Part shown: one piece after another, positions 38,214 through 46,642 of the stretch
Numbering within the stretch: position 1 is the first letter of the stretch
How the letters are laid out: the number at the start of each line of letters is the position of its first letter
DNA from: UBA8514 sp034933685
GTDB lineage: Bacteria; Bacillota; Clostridia; Lachnospirales; Anaerotignaceae
Assembly (NCBI GenBank): GCA_034933685.1
Contig: JAYFNB010000012.1
Coordinates: forward strand, 62,001 to 126,000
Reading direction: 5' to 3'
Length of the DNA stretch: 64,000 bases
The notes under the pieces: generated by a model
The model's input: only the letters and a program-made list of their open reading frames with translations
What the model was told of the DNA's origin: nothing
The model's database searches: none
Translations under genes and position numbers: made by a program

Positions 38214-38264
38214 ATTTTATCACCAACCTGTCTAAGATGTTTTAAATATGTAAAATTTTTGTAT

Positions 38265-38295
38265 AAGAAAGAGGGAATATAAATCCCTCTTTCTT
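38265..38295 (-). promoter_or_regulatory. 12-bp hairpin between dctP and dctQM
   Basis: AAGAAAGAGGGA (38265-38276) is perfectly inverted at 38284-38295 with a 7-nt loop. There is no clean T run, so partial termination or mRNA stabilisation is likely, favouring more binding protein than permease. Confidence 0.7.
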
Positions 38296-38342
38296 AAGAG
38301 GGTAAAAATATGAAGAAGCTAAATTTTATGTATGCCTATAAT

Positions 38343-39383
38343 CTATTTAACTGCTGCAATTTCGGTTGCCCAGTCAGTCAATTCAGGATAGTATTCCGAT
38401 ACAAAACCTTCAAATAATTTCATAAAAGGAGTTGTATCAATCTCTACAACTTCAACTCCTTTATCCTTAAACATCTGCTCATACTCTGCCTCTTTCTCGC
38501 GAGAAATATCGTTTCTATATTCTGAGGCTTCCATTGCAGCTTCATTAAGTGCCTTTTGAATGTCTTCTGGAAGGTTATCAAAATACTTTCTGTTAAATAT
38601 GAAAACATCTGTTGAATATACATGGTTTGTTTTCACTAAATAATCACATACGTCGTAGAAACCAAAACCGTAGCTTTCTATTGTTGCATTTTCTTGTGCC
38701 TCAACAGTATTTTGCTGCAAAGCAGTAAATGTTTCTGTTAATGCAAGTGGAGTTGGATTCGTTCCCATAAGTTTCCATGTATCAATATATACCTGCTGAT
38801 TTGGTACTCTTATTTTTAAACCTGTTGCCTTTAACTCTTCAGGGGTTGTGAACTTTTTCTTTGTAGTACAAACTCTGGCACCTCTGTACATAGCCCCAAG
38901 AAGCTTAAATCCTCCAGCCTCTCCGACCTCGTCTCTTATTTTTGCCCCAAGTTCGCCAAAGGCTACTTTCTGGTAATGTTCGTAATCTCTATATAAGTAA
39001 GGAATTGCATCAATTGAGGCAAGAGATGTGTACGCATCAGTTGTTCCCATACTTTCAATAACGATTTCATTTGTTCCGATACCAAGACCCTCAATGGTGT
39101 CTCTAGAATCTCCAAGTTGGCCGCCAGAATAAACTGTAATTTCAACCTGACCATTAGTTTTTTCTTTAACTAACTCTGCAAATTTTATTGAAGCAAGATC
39201 CTTAACATCGCCTACTGGGTTGGGGTTTGCAAGCTTCATCTTTATAACTTCACCCGTATTTTCTGTTGATGCCTCAGTTTTCTCGCCTGCTGTTGGTGCC
39301 GTAGTGTCTGTTTTTTGACCTCCGCAAGCTGCAAGTGAAACCACCATACTTGCCGCAATCAATAATCCCAATGCTTTTTTCAT
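38343..39383 (-). CDS. dctP: TRAP transporter solute-binding lipoprotein, DctP
   Basis: 346 residues with a lipoprotein signal (VVSLAACGGQ; Cys about residue 20). The DctP fold follows, with FAELVKEKTNGQVEITVYSG and the arginine-containing LKIRVPNQQVYIDTWKLMG that in this family contacts the substrate carboxylate. It captures a carboxylic acid outside the cell for DctQM. It is the first gene of a five-gene operon with a LarA-like protein and a GntR regulator, which suggests a 2-hydroxyacid. CAAAGGAGG precedes the ATG. Confidence 0.92.
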   Translation of the reverse strand: MKKALGLLIAASMVVSLAACGGQKTDTTAPTAGEKTEASTENTGEVIKMKLANPNPVGDVKDLASIKFAELVKEKTNGQVEITVYSGGQLGDSRDTIEGLGIGTNEIVIESMGTTDAYTSLASIDAIPYLYRDYEHYQKVAFGELGAKIRDEVGEAGGFKLLGAMYRGARVCTTKKKFTTPEELKATGLKIRVPNQQVYIDTWKLMGTNPTPLALTETFTALQQNTVEAQENATIESYGFGFYDVCDYLVKTNHVYSTDVFIFNRKYFDNLPEDIQKALNEAAMEASEYRNDISREKEAEYEQMFKDKGVEVVEIDTTPFMKLFEGFVSEYYPELTDWATEIAAVK

Positions 39384-39509
39384 AAATATTAATCCTCCTT
39401 TGTATTAACTTACCTCTATACATTGTTAAAAGAAAAATTATAATTCCCTTAGATATGAACTTTTCTTTCGTAAAAGATGTTATCACTGATACTTGTTAAA
39501 TTCCACAAC

Positions 39510-39519
39510 TTGTTAACAA
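39510..39519. promoter_or_regulatory. TTGTTAACAA operator-like palindrome, copy 1
   Basis: Perfect 10-bp palindrome within a 16-bp block (39508-39523) repeated exactly at 39684-39699. It fits the TNGT..ACNA pattern of FadR-type GntR sites and lies about 125 bases upstream of dctP. Confidence 0.6.
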
Positions 39520-39685
39520 CTTTGAGATTATTGATATATTTTTATTTAATACTATAGAAAAATCGAAGTGTTTCTACCCATTTTTTTCTACATAATGCAT
39601 AATAATACAATTATTTTCGGATTTTTTAATCCATATTGTTATCATTTAGTATAAAAATTTCTATTTACACAATACTCATCTTAAC

Positions 39686-39695
39686 TTGTTAACAA
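39686..39695. promoter_or_regulatory. TTGTTAACAA operator-like palindrome, copy 2
   Basis: Second exact copy, 176 bases from the first and so nearly on the same helical face. DNA looping by the GntR regulator is possible. Confidence 0.6.
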
Positions 39696-39699
39696 CTTT

Positions 39700-40358
39700 A
39701 TTTTATTTTTTATCAGGTTAAAATTTAAATAATTAAAGCTATTTGTTATGTTTGGTTTATGAATTACAAATATTTTGGGTAAACAATTACCTAAATATCA
39801 TATGCTTATGTGAATTTCTCTCATATTTTCCTCTCTTATACAGAGTATTAAACACGGTAATTTGATAATGGTGATGATTAATTTAAGGAATGTTGGTTAA
39901 ATTTTGTAGTTTTATAGCTGCAAAAAATATTTTATGTTAAACTCATAAAATACGTGGAAAAGTTTGCTGACACGAAAGGAAAATGTTGAATTGGCATTAG
40001 CTATGAAAGGAAAATGATACGGTAATTTATAACGAGTACTTGAAAGAATTATATAAGCAAATCTAGTCTTTTCATGTAAATTTTGTTGAAATTGCATTAC
40101 AGAAATTATATTGATACACATGAATTTAATAATTATTCCCAACTAGCAATATTCATCCTCAACAACCTTATTTTATTACTATAGATATTCCCAAATGCTA
40201 TGGATTTTTTATAACAGCTATTCAATAAAAACCCTGTATTTAGAAGCTTAACTAAAGTTGTTCTTTGTTACAAGACATAAACATAGCAAGTGCCTCACTC
40301 TCTCATAGTCCTAGATTATTTTCTAAAGTAAATCCCTATCTTAGCATCCCAAAGTTAA
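39700..40358. other. long AT-rich intergenic stretch
   Basis: About 660 bases without a convincing gene. Short open frames lack ribosome sites and recognisable products. A repeated GAAAGGAAAATG (about 39974 and 40005) may be decayed coding sequence. No terminator is obvious after the histidine kinase gene. Confidence 0.5.
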
Positions 40359-41747
40359 TTAAATTATATTTTTGGGAAGCCTAATTTCAATAACGCAACC
40401 GCCTTGTGTACAATTGTTAGCTGTTATACTCCCACCATGGGCTGTAACTACCGATTTTACAATAGCAAGACCAATACCTGCTCCACCTGTTTTTCGGTTT
40501 CGCGATTTGTCGGCACGATAAAATCGTTCAAATATAAACGGCAATTCCTCCTCTGGTATTCCCACTCCGTTGTCCTCAATTACAAATATACTTTCATCAG
40601 GAGAATCTTGTATAAGAACACGAATTTGGCCACCATCCGGAGTATACTTTACAGCATTAGACAATAAATTAGAAATCACTCCGCTAAACCGATCTTTGTC
40701 AATAGATACAATAGAAGCTGTACCATTTATTTCAAGCTCAAGATTTTTATTTGATAATTCCCCTTCAAATGTTACACATACACTGTTGGTGAGCTCCATC
40801 AAATCTATAGGTGCTTTATTCAATTTTAAATTGTTGCTTTCAACACGCTCTAGGCTTTCTAAATCCATAACAATTTTGCCCAATCTCAATATCTCTTCAT
40901 GACAGCTTTTCAAACGTTCAGTTGTAGGCTCCCATACTTTTTCAATCATTGCCTCAAGATGAGAACCTAAAGTTGTTAGTGGGGTTCGCAATTCATGTGC
41001 AACATCAGCAGTCAACTGTTTTCTAAGTTTCTCTTGTTTGGAAAGCGCATTTGCAAGAAAATTTATTGACGTCACAAGGTTATCCAGCTCTTGTGTTTTT
41101 GTTTGCCCTTCAAATTGAATGTCGAAGTTTCCCGAGGCAATTTGCTTTGCAATTTCCGAAGTTTTTGCAATTGGATGTGAAATACGCTTTGCCAAGACAA
41201 ATGCCATAATAAAAGAAATCAACAAAGAAAAAACACCTACAACCATTAACAGAAGGTTGAGGGAATCTAAAAACATAAAATCTCCTTCACTTAAAAAATA
41301 AGGTCCGAAGTACTGAATAGACACACTGCCAACATTTTCACCATTTTGCGTAATTTTGAATTCATGTGCCACAAAATCCCCTGTTGTTCCATGCTCTTTC
41401 ATTCTATTTGATATTTCTTCCATAACACTCTGGCAAGTTGCCATATCATGATTTTCAGCATCCCAAACGCTAGCTCCGTTTATGTCACTTACTTTAATGA
41501 TGTAGCCATCATAAAGGGAATACATGCCAAGTGTATGAATAGAATCCAGATTCCACTTATTAGTAACCTTATTGTATTGAATACTAAGGTTATCAACAAT
41601 GCTCTGGATTTTTGTCTCTTGCCCAGTTAATATATAGGTCTGAAATTCTCTGCCTATCAGTACATTAGACAAAAAGCTGATTATAGAAACCGTTATAAGT
41701 ACAATTAGCACAAATGCAAGGGATAACTGCGTTCTTAATTTCCGCAT
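40359..41747 (-). CDS. sensor histidine kinase
   Basis: 462 residues. Membrane spans near 10-30 and 160-180 enclose an extracytoplasmic sensor. HAMP follows, then the HisKA H-box (DVAHELRTPLTTL) and a HATPase_c domain with N (ISNLLSNAVKYTPDG), G1 (DNGVGIP) and G2 (GGAGIGLAI) boxes. All catalytic parts are intact. Its ATG directly follows the response-regulator stop (TAAATG), and the ribosome site GGAGGTGAG is inside that gene. Its position after the copper cluster suggests it senses copper or a related envelope signal, but no metal motif is evident. Confidence 0.9.
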   Translation of the reverse strand: MRKLRTQLSLAFVLIVLITVSIISFLSNVLIGREFQTYILTGQETKIQSIVDNLSIQYNKVTNKWNLDSIHTLGMYSLYDGYIIKVSDINGASVWDAENHDMATCQSVMEEISNRMKEHGTTGDFVAHEFKITQNGENVGSVSIQYFGPYFLSEGDFMFLDSLNLLLMVVGVFSLLISFIMAFVLAKRISHPIAKTSEIAKQIASGNFDIQFEGQTKTQELDNLVTSINFLANALSKQEKLRKQLTADVAHELRTPLTTLGSHLEAMIEKVWEPTTERLKSCHEEILRLGKIVMDLESLERVESNNLKLNKAPIDLMELTNSVCVTFEGELSNKNLELEINGTASIVSIDKDRFSGVISNLLSNAVKYTPDGGQIRVLIQDSPDESIFVIEDNGVGIPEEELPFIFERFYRADKSRNRKTGGAGIGLAIVKSVVTAHGGSITANNCTQGGCVIEIRLPKNII

Positions 41748-42449
41748 TTACTCACCTCCGAATTTATATCCAAGACCATGAATGGTCAAAACATAATCCG
41801 GATTTTTAGAATCATCCTCTATTTTCTGCCGCAGATTTTTTATGTGGTTATCAATTGCTCGATCATAACCATCAAAATCGCTTCCTAATGCTATTTCAAT
41901 CAATTCAGCACGCGTAAAGACCTTTCCTGGATATTTAATCAATGATGCAAGAATTTTTATTTCACTGGGTGTTAAAGATACCTCTTTCTGCTTCTTCTTA
42001 ATAACGTTTCTTTCAAAGTCAACAGCCAAATCACCATCCCGAAAAGAATTCCTGGCAGACAGTGGCACAAGGTCGTCAGAAGCCCTCCTCAAAGAAGCTT
42101 CTACACGTGCACCCAACTCTTTTAAACTAAATGGCTTGGTAATGTAGTCATCTGCACCAATCCCCAAGCCTTCAATTAAGTTTTCTTCTTCAATTTTTGC
42201 AGTGAGCATGATGATTGGTAAACGAGATTTTTTTCGAATTTCTCGGCAAATGTCCTCTCCTGATATATCCGGTAGCATTAAATCAAGCAGAACAAGAGCG
42301 ATATTTTCTCTGTCGAATATCTCAAGAGCTTGTTTGCCCGTTTCAGCTGAAAACACCATAAAACCACGGCTCTCTAAAAAACTTGTCAAAACCTCAAGTA
42401 TTTTTGGCTCATCATCCACAGCAAGAATATTTTTGCATTTTTTGATCAT
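41748..42449 (-). CDS. OmpR-family response regulator
   Basis: 233 residues. The receiver domain has the phosphoacceptor aspartate in LVLLDLMLPDISG and the conserved lysine in DDYITKPFSL. A winged-helix DNA-binding domain follows (SEIKILASLIKYPGKVFTRAEL). It forms a pair with the kinase gene that starts immediately after it. A terminator separates it from copZ, so the pair is likely transcribed from its own promoter in the 42450-42578 gap. Confidence 0.92.
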   Translation of the reverse strand: MIKKCKNILAVDDEPKILEVLTSFLESRGFMVFSAETGKQALEIFDRENIALVLLDLMLPDISGEDICREIRKKSRLPIIMLTAKIEEENLIEGLGIGADDYITKPFSLKELGARVEASLRRASDDLVPLSARNSFRDGDLAVDFERNVIKKKQKEVSLTPSEIKILASLIKYPGKVFTRAELIEIALGSDFDGYDRAIDNHIKNLRQKIEDDSKNPDYVLTIHGLGYKFGGE

Positions 42450-42578
42450 ACTTTAAACCTCCATTTGGGTTTACCATCAAGTCATTCAGGGAATGTTATG
42501 TAGACTGTATAAGTAAATTCATATATTTTATTCATTATAGCACTTTCCTTTAGAAAATTGAAGTTTGCTTGTAAATAC

Positions 42579-42609
42579 GGAAAGGGAGCCGCCAAAACAA
42601 CGGTTCCCT
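42579..42609 (-). terminator. terminator of the copper operon
   Basis: AGGGAACCG pairs with CGGCTCCCT on the minus strand with one mismatch, followed by T residues, just after copZ. Confidence 0.75.
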
Positions 42610-42616
42610 CATCACA

Positions 42617-42826
42617 CTACGAAATAATATCGTAGCCCTGATATTCAATCTCTAACTTAATTTTATTGAGTGAGGCTTTTGCTTCATCATGTATTACTGT
42701 CACAGTTTTTTGGTTCAAATCAACTTTTACATTATCAACTCCATCTAGTGCACCAACCGCCTTTGTAATTGCTTTCACACAATGTTCGCAGGACATTCCA
42801 TCAACCTTCAAAACTGAATTTTCCAT
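42617..42826 (-). CDS. copZ: CopZ-like copper chaperone
   Basis: 69 residues, a single heavy-metal-associated domain with the copper-binding motif GMSCEHCVKAI. I chose the ATG at 42826 because TTGGAGGAAAAC lies directly before it; a TTG four codons earlier is part of that ribosome site. It would carry Cu(I) to the CopA ATPase encoded two genes upstream. Confidence 0.92.
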   Translation of the reverse strand: MENSVLKVDGMSCEHCVKAITKAVGALDGVDNVKVDLNQKTVTVIHDEAKASLNKIKLEIEYQGYDIIS

Positions 42827-42842
42827 GTTTTCCTCCAATTTT

Positions 42843-43538
42843 TTATTGTAAATTAAATGGCTTCAATAATTTATCCACTTCACTGGATTTGCCACTCATT
42901 TCAACTGGTACTTTTGCAAATACCCAACCTTCTACAGCAGTAGGGTCAACACCTGCGTCAATAAATGGCTGTGGATTTAATACAAACACAATGTCCTTAT
43001 CGTTTGTGCTCATATCCTTTGCCCATTCAAACATATTCCCATCACCAAGGTTTACGCCATAATGGTCAAGTGCCGTGTGGTAACCAATTGTGTCTCGGTA
43101 CAAGTTCACAATTTGCTCATAGGATGCTAATGCTGTAGCCTCACTGCTGTATTCAAGTTTATCTTCTCCAAGTTTTGTACCTACCATAAGCATATCATCA
43201 TAGAAAGTTATGTTTTCTGGCAATTTGCTTGTATCAAGTCCTGCATCAAGAAATGGCTGTGCATCAAATTCCAGCATAACATCATGCAGAGGACTAGAAC
43301 TATAATCCTTGCTCCAAAAAAACCTTGCCGTATCATCTGGTGCAGGCAGTGACCAGCCACCATTTATCTCATCTGGTGTAACCTTATCACCCATTGTTTG
43401 CAAAACAGCACTGAATGAAGTAACCGATTCCTTGCCCACTACATCTAACTGTTTACTAACACTAGTGCAGGCTGCCAGAGATAAAGTAGTAACCGCTCCT
43501 GCTAAAATTATATTTATTTTTTTCATTTTTCTTTTCAT
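42843..43538 (-). CDS. lipoprotein with duplicated QPF-DAG motif, unknown function
   Basis: 231 residues with a lipoprotein signal (LSLAACTS; Cys 24). Two copies of a QPF(L/I)DAG(L/V)D motif, at residues 94-102 and 190-198, suggest an internal duplication. There is one cysteine only, so copper would have to bind through other residues. It lies between copA and copZ. Its ATG overlaps the copA stop by one base (TAATG), and copZ starts 16 bases on, so a role in copper handling outside the membrane is likely. I cannot assign a named family. Confidence 0.8.
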   Translation of the reverse strand: MKRKMKKINIILAGAVTTLSLAACTSVSKQLDVVGKESVTSFSAVLQTMGDKVTPDEINGGWSLPAPDDTARFFWSKDYSSSPLHDVMLEFDAQPFLDAGLDTSKLPENITFYDDMLMVGTKLGEDKLEYSSEATALASYEQIVNLYRDTIGYHTALDHYGVNLGDGNMFEWAKDMSTNDKDIVFVLNPQPFIDAGVDPTAVEGWVFAKVPVEMSGKSSEVDKLLKPFNLQ

Positions 43539-45805
43539 TATGCATTTACCCTTTCTTGGCTAGTAGCCTTAAATCTTTTTAAACGCAAAGCGTTTAATAG
43601 TACTGAAACTGAACTCAAACTCATGGCAGCGGCAGCAAATATAGGATTCAAAAGCGGACCGCCAAACAGATAAAGTACGCCGGCCGCCACAGGAATACCA
43701 ATTACATTATAGCCAAACGCCCAGAACAAATTTTCCTTAATGTTACGTATTGTTTTTTTGCTAAGATTAATAGCCGTTGGCACATCCATAAGGTCGCTTC
43801 GCATAAGCACTATGTCAGCAGATTCCATTGCAACATCTGTACCCGAACCAATGGCAATACCTATTTCAGCCTGTGCCAAAGCAGGAGCATCATTAATTCC
43901 ATCTCCAACCATAGCAACCTTTAGTCCTTCATTTTGCAATTTTTTAACCTCGTTGGATTTATCCTGTGGAAGTACTTCCGCCAGCACACGGTCAATACCC
44001 ACCTGTTTTGCAATTGCTGCAGCTGTTTTTTTATTGTCACCTGTAATCATTGCAACTTCAATTCCCATTTTTCTAAGGCTTGCTATAGCCGCCCTGCTGG
44101 ACTGCTTCACAACATCAGCCACGGCAACTATTCCTACAAGCTGCCCATCTATGGCAATGTACATAGGCGTTTTCCCTTCCTCTGCCAAACGGTCAGATTC
44201 AGCATTAAGCGCTGTAAGGGAAATGCCATGCTCATCCATCAATTTACGGTTCCCAGCCAAAATGGTTTGTCCATTGATTTCAGCTTGAATACCGCGTCCA
44301 GTAATGGATACAAAATTATCAACTGTTAATATTTCCAATCCCTTATTCTGCGCTCCCCTAACAATTGCTTGACCAAGTGGATGTTCTGAATTTTTTTCAG
44401 CAGAAGCTGTTATTTGAAGTAGATTATCAGCATCATTACCTTCGGTAGTCAAAACATCAGTCACATCTGGTTTTCCTTCTGTAATTGTGCCAGTCTTGTC
44501 AAAAATGATTGTATTTATTTTATGTGCTGTTTCAAGTGCCTCTCCGCCTTTTATTAATATACCATTTTCAGCACCCTTTCCTGTTCCAACCATAATGGCA
44601 GTTGGCGTTGCCAAACCAAGCGCACATGGGCAGGCAATAACTAGTACCGAAATAAATGTGGTTACTGCAAATTCTAAATCTCCTGTACCACCATACCATG
44701 CTATGCCTGAAAGAATTGCGATTACGCATACAATTGGCACAAAGTAGCCAGATACGATATCCGCCATCTGGGCAATTGGAGCTTTGCTGCCCTGTGCATC
44801 TTCCACCAGTTTTATGATTTGTGACAAAGCTGTATCACTACCAATTTTCTCGGCACGGAACTGAACTGTTCCTGTGGTGTTAATTGATGCTGCATAAACG
44901 CTATCACCAGCCTTTTTATCCACCGGCATACTCTCGCCTGTAAGCATAGATTCATCTATTGAAGTGTGCCCTTGTGTAACTGTTCCATCTACTGGAATTT
45001 TAGAACCAGGCTTTACAACTATCACATCTCCTATTTCCACTTCATCTATTGGTATTTCCTTTTCAACACCATCTTGAATAATAATGGCTGTTTTAGGTGC
45101 AAGTCCCATCAACTTCTTAATTGCCTCGCTTGTTCTGCCCTTTGAAACAGCTTCCAAAGATTTACCCAGAAGGATAAGTGCTATAATAACACCTGCTGTT
45201 TCAAAATACAGCGCATCTACTAAAATAAACTTACCATTTGCAATCTGCCACACATTATATGTGCTATACAAAACTGCCGCTGTAGTACCTATGGCGATTA
45301 AAGAATCCATATTGGGGCTTCGTTGCAACAATGCTTTGAAACCAATGGTGTAAAATTTATAACCAACACCAATTATAGGTATAACCAAAATCAACTCAAT
45401 AAGTGCATAAAGCAACGGAAAATTCATTGGGTCAAGTCCTCCGGGAAATGGCAGACTGACTACTTTTATCATTGGAACCATTGCAATATAAAGAAGTGGA
45501 ATACTGAACACAGCAGATATAATAAATTTTGTCCACAGTGTTTTAATTTCCTTTTGTTTACGTTCTCTATCCTCATCTACAGCATATGTCTTTGAAACCT
45601 CTAACGCCTTGTAGCCTGACTTTTCAATAGATTCTTTAATAATAGATAAACGTACCTTTTGTGGATTGTATACAACGGTTGCTTTCTCCGTAGCAAAATT
45701 TACCGCAACACTTGTAACTCCATCCAGTTTTTTTATTCCTTTTTCAACTCGTTGTGCACAAGCGGCACATGTCATGCCTCTTATACTTAATACTTGTTTT
45801 TCCAT
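43538..45805 (-). CDS. copA: copper-exporting P1B-type ATPase
   Basis: 755 residues. One N-terminal HMA domain (GMTCAACAQRV, Cys 13 and 16), eight membrane spans, the intramembrane VIACPCALGLATPT, the phosphorylated aspartate in FDKTGTITEG, HP motif SEHPLGQAI and GDGINDAPALAQAEIGIAIG. All signatures point to Cu(I) export. AAGAGGTGAGCC precedes the ATG. It is the central gene of a six-gene copper cluster. Confidence 0.95.
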   Translation of the reverse strand: MEKQVLSIRGMTCAACAQRVEKGIKKLDGVTSVAVNFATEKATVVYNPQKVRLSIIKESIEKSGYKALEVSKTYAVDEDRERKQKEIKTLWTKFIISAVFSIPLLYIAMVPMIKVVSLPFPGGLDPMNFPLLYALIELILVIPIIGVGYKFYTIGFKALLQRSPNMDSLIAIGTTAAVLYSTYNVWQIANGKFILVDALYFETAGVIIALILLGKSLEAVSKGRTSEAIKKLMGLAPKTAIIIQDGVEKEIPIDEVEIGDVIVVKPGSKIPVDGTVTQGHTSIDESMLTGESMPVDKKAGDSVYAASINTTGTVQFRAEKIGSDTALSQIIKLVEDAQGSKAPIAQMADIVSGYFVPIVCVIAILSGIAWYGGTGDLEFAVTTFISVLVIACPCALGLATPTAIMVGTGKGAENGILIKGGEALETAHKINTIIFDKTGTITEGKPDVTDVLTTEGNDADNLLQITASAEKNSEHPLGQAIVRGAQNKGLEILTVDNFVSITGRGIQAEINGQTILAGNRKLMDEHGISLTALNAESDRLAEEGKTPMYIAIDGQLVGIVAVADVVKQSSRAAIASLRKMGIEVAMITGDNKKTAAAIAKQVGIDRVLAEVLPQDKSNEVKKLQNEGLKVAMVGDGINDAPALAQAEIGIAIGSGTDVAMESADIVLMRSDLMDVPTAINLSKKTIRNIKENLFWAFGYNVIGIPVAAGVLYLFGGPLLNPIFAAAAMSLSSVSVLLNALRLKRFKATSQERVNA

Positions 45806-45900
45806 TTATGGCTCACCTCTTATTCTTTTTAAATTTAACTTGGAACTTTAAACGAAACTGCTATTTGTAAACTTTCCAAAATGAAGCTATGGAAAATTTG

Positions 45901-46422
45901 TTAATATTGGGGTTTCCAGTTCGCGAAAATACCCTTTGATTCGGTAAGAAAGTCTGCAGATATTGTAATGTCTTCATTATCTACTGTCTTGTTGTCTGCA
46001 AAAATTGGAACTGGATTACAACCTCCGGATTGCATCTCTACTTTATCCATAGTAAATCGATTACCGCAGTTTTGACATACCAAAACATTTCCATCCTGTT
46101 TGTAATATCCCTTACCAGAATCATAACAAACCTGACAAGTGTTGAATGCGGTGCGAATGCTTCCATCCGGAGCTTTCACTGCTAGTACCTCCAACTTTAC
46201 GCCATCAACCTCCACTGGGTAAAATGTTGCAATCTCAGTTATATCAGCAATAGGAATAACAAGGTCGCTAACAGTGGCTTGCCCGGAATCTGCAAATGTT
46301 TCCGATGAAGGCGGCGATGATTTATCCGTACTGGAACTGCAACCGGTAAGTATTGAAATCAACAGCATACCTACCACTGCTATTGTGGACCATTTATTAT
46401 GACTTTCTATAAATTTTTTCAT
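45901..46422 (-). CDS. DUF2318 iron-sulfur-like lipoprotein
   Basis: 173 residues with a lipoprotein signal (SILTGCSSS). The body matches DUF2318: FNTCQVCYDSGKGYY, then LVCQNCGNRFTMD and GGCNPVPI. Two CxxC pairs plus one cysteine could bind a metal or cluster. Related proteins occur next to heavy-metal and iron transport genes. Here it lies between the HMA-TauE-cupredoxin gene and copA in the same direction. GGAGAAAG precedes the ATG. Confidence 0.85.
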   Translation of the reverse strand: MKKFIESHNKWSTIAVVGMLLISILTGCSSSTDKSSPPSSETFADSGQATVSDLVIPIADITEIATFYPVEVDGVKLEVLAVKAPDGSIRTAFNTCQVCYDSGKGYYKQDGNVLVCQNCGNRFTMDKVEMQSGGCNPVPIFADNKTVDNEDITISADFLTESKGIFANWKPQY

Positions 46423-46504
46423 TATTCTTTCTCCTTTAATATCTCGTTTTAAATTCTAAAATATACCTAAACTAATAACAGAACAATAACCCTAAGAGTA
46501 CCGT

Positions 46505-46618
46505 TTAGTTCTTCTGTTTTTCACCATTACTCTTGGGTTTATCACGCATAAAGATTATTGCAACAAAAATTGCTGCAAAGGGTAAAATACAATGCCAATG
46601 GCTTAGCAAAAAATTCAT
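46505..46618 (-). CDS. 37-residue single-span membrane protein
   Basis: Small gene with a strong GGAGGAAAAACAC ribosome site. The product begins MNFLLSHWHCILPFAAIFVA, has one membrane span and ends in a charged tail (MRDKPKSNGEKQKN). His7, His9 and Cys10 sit together at the membrane edge, a possible metal site. It is placed between the HMA-TauE-cupredoxin and DUF2318 genes. The layout recalls small DUF2933-like proteins of metal operons, but that is a resemblance only. Confidence 0.7.
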   Translation of the reverse strand: MNFLLSHWHCILPFAAIFVAIIFMRDKPKSNGEKQKN

Positions 46619-46642
46619 GTGTTTTTCCTCCTTAATAATGAA

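Noticed and set aside
39912..40142. Minus-strand open frame of 76 codons.
   Set aside because: No ribosome site, low-complexity hydrophobic product, AT-rich region; more likely chance.
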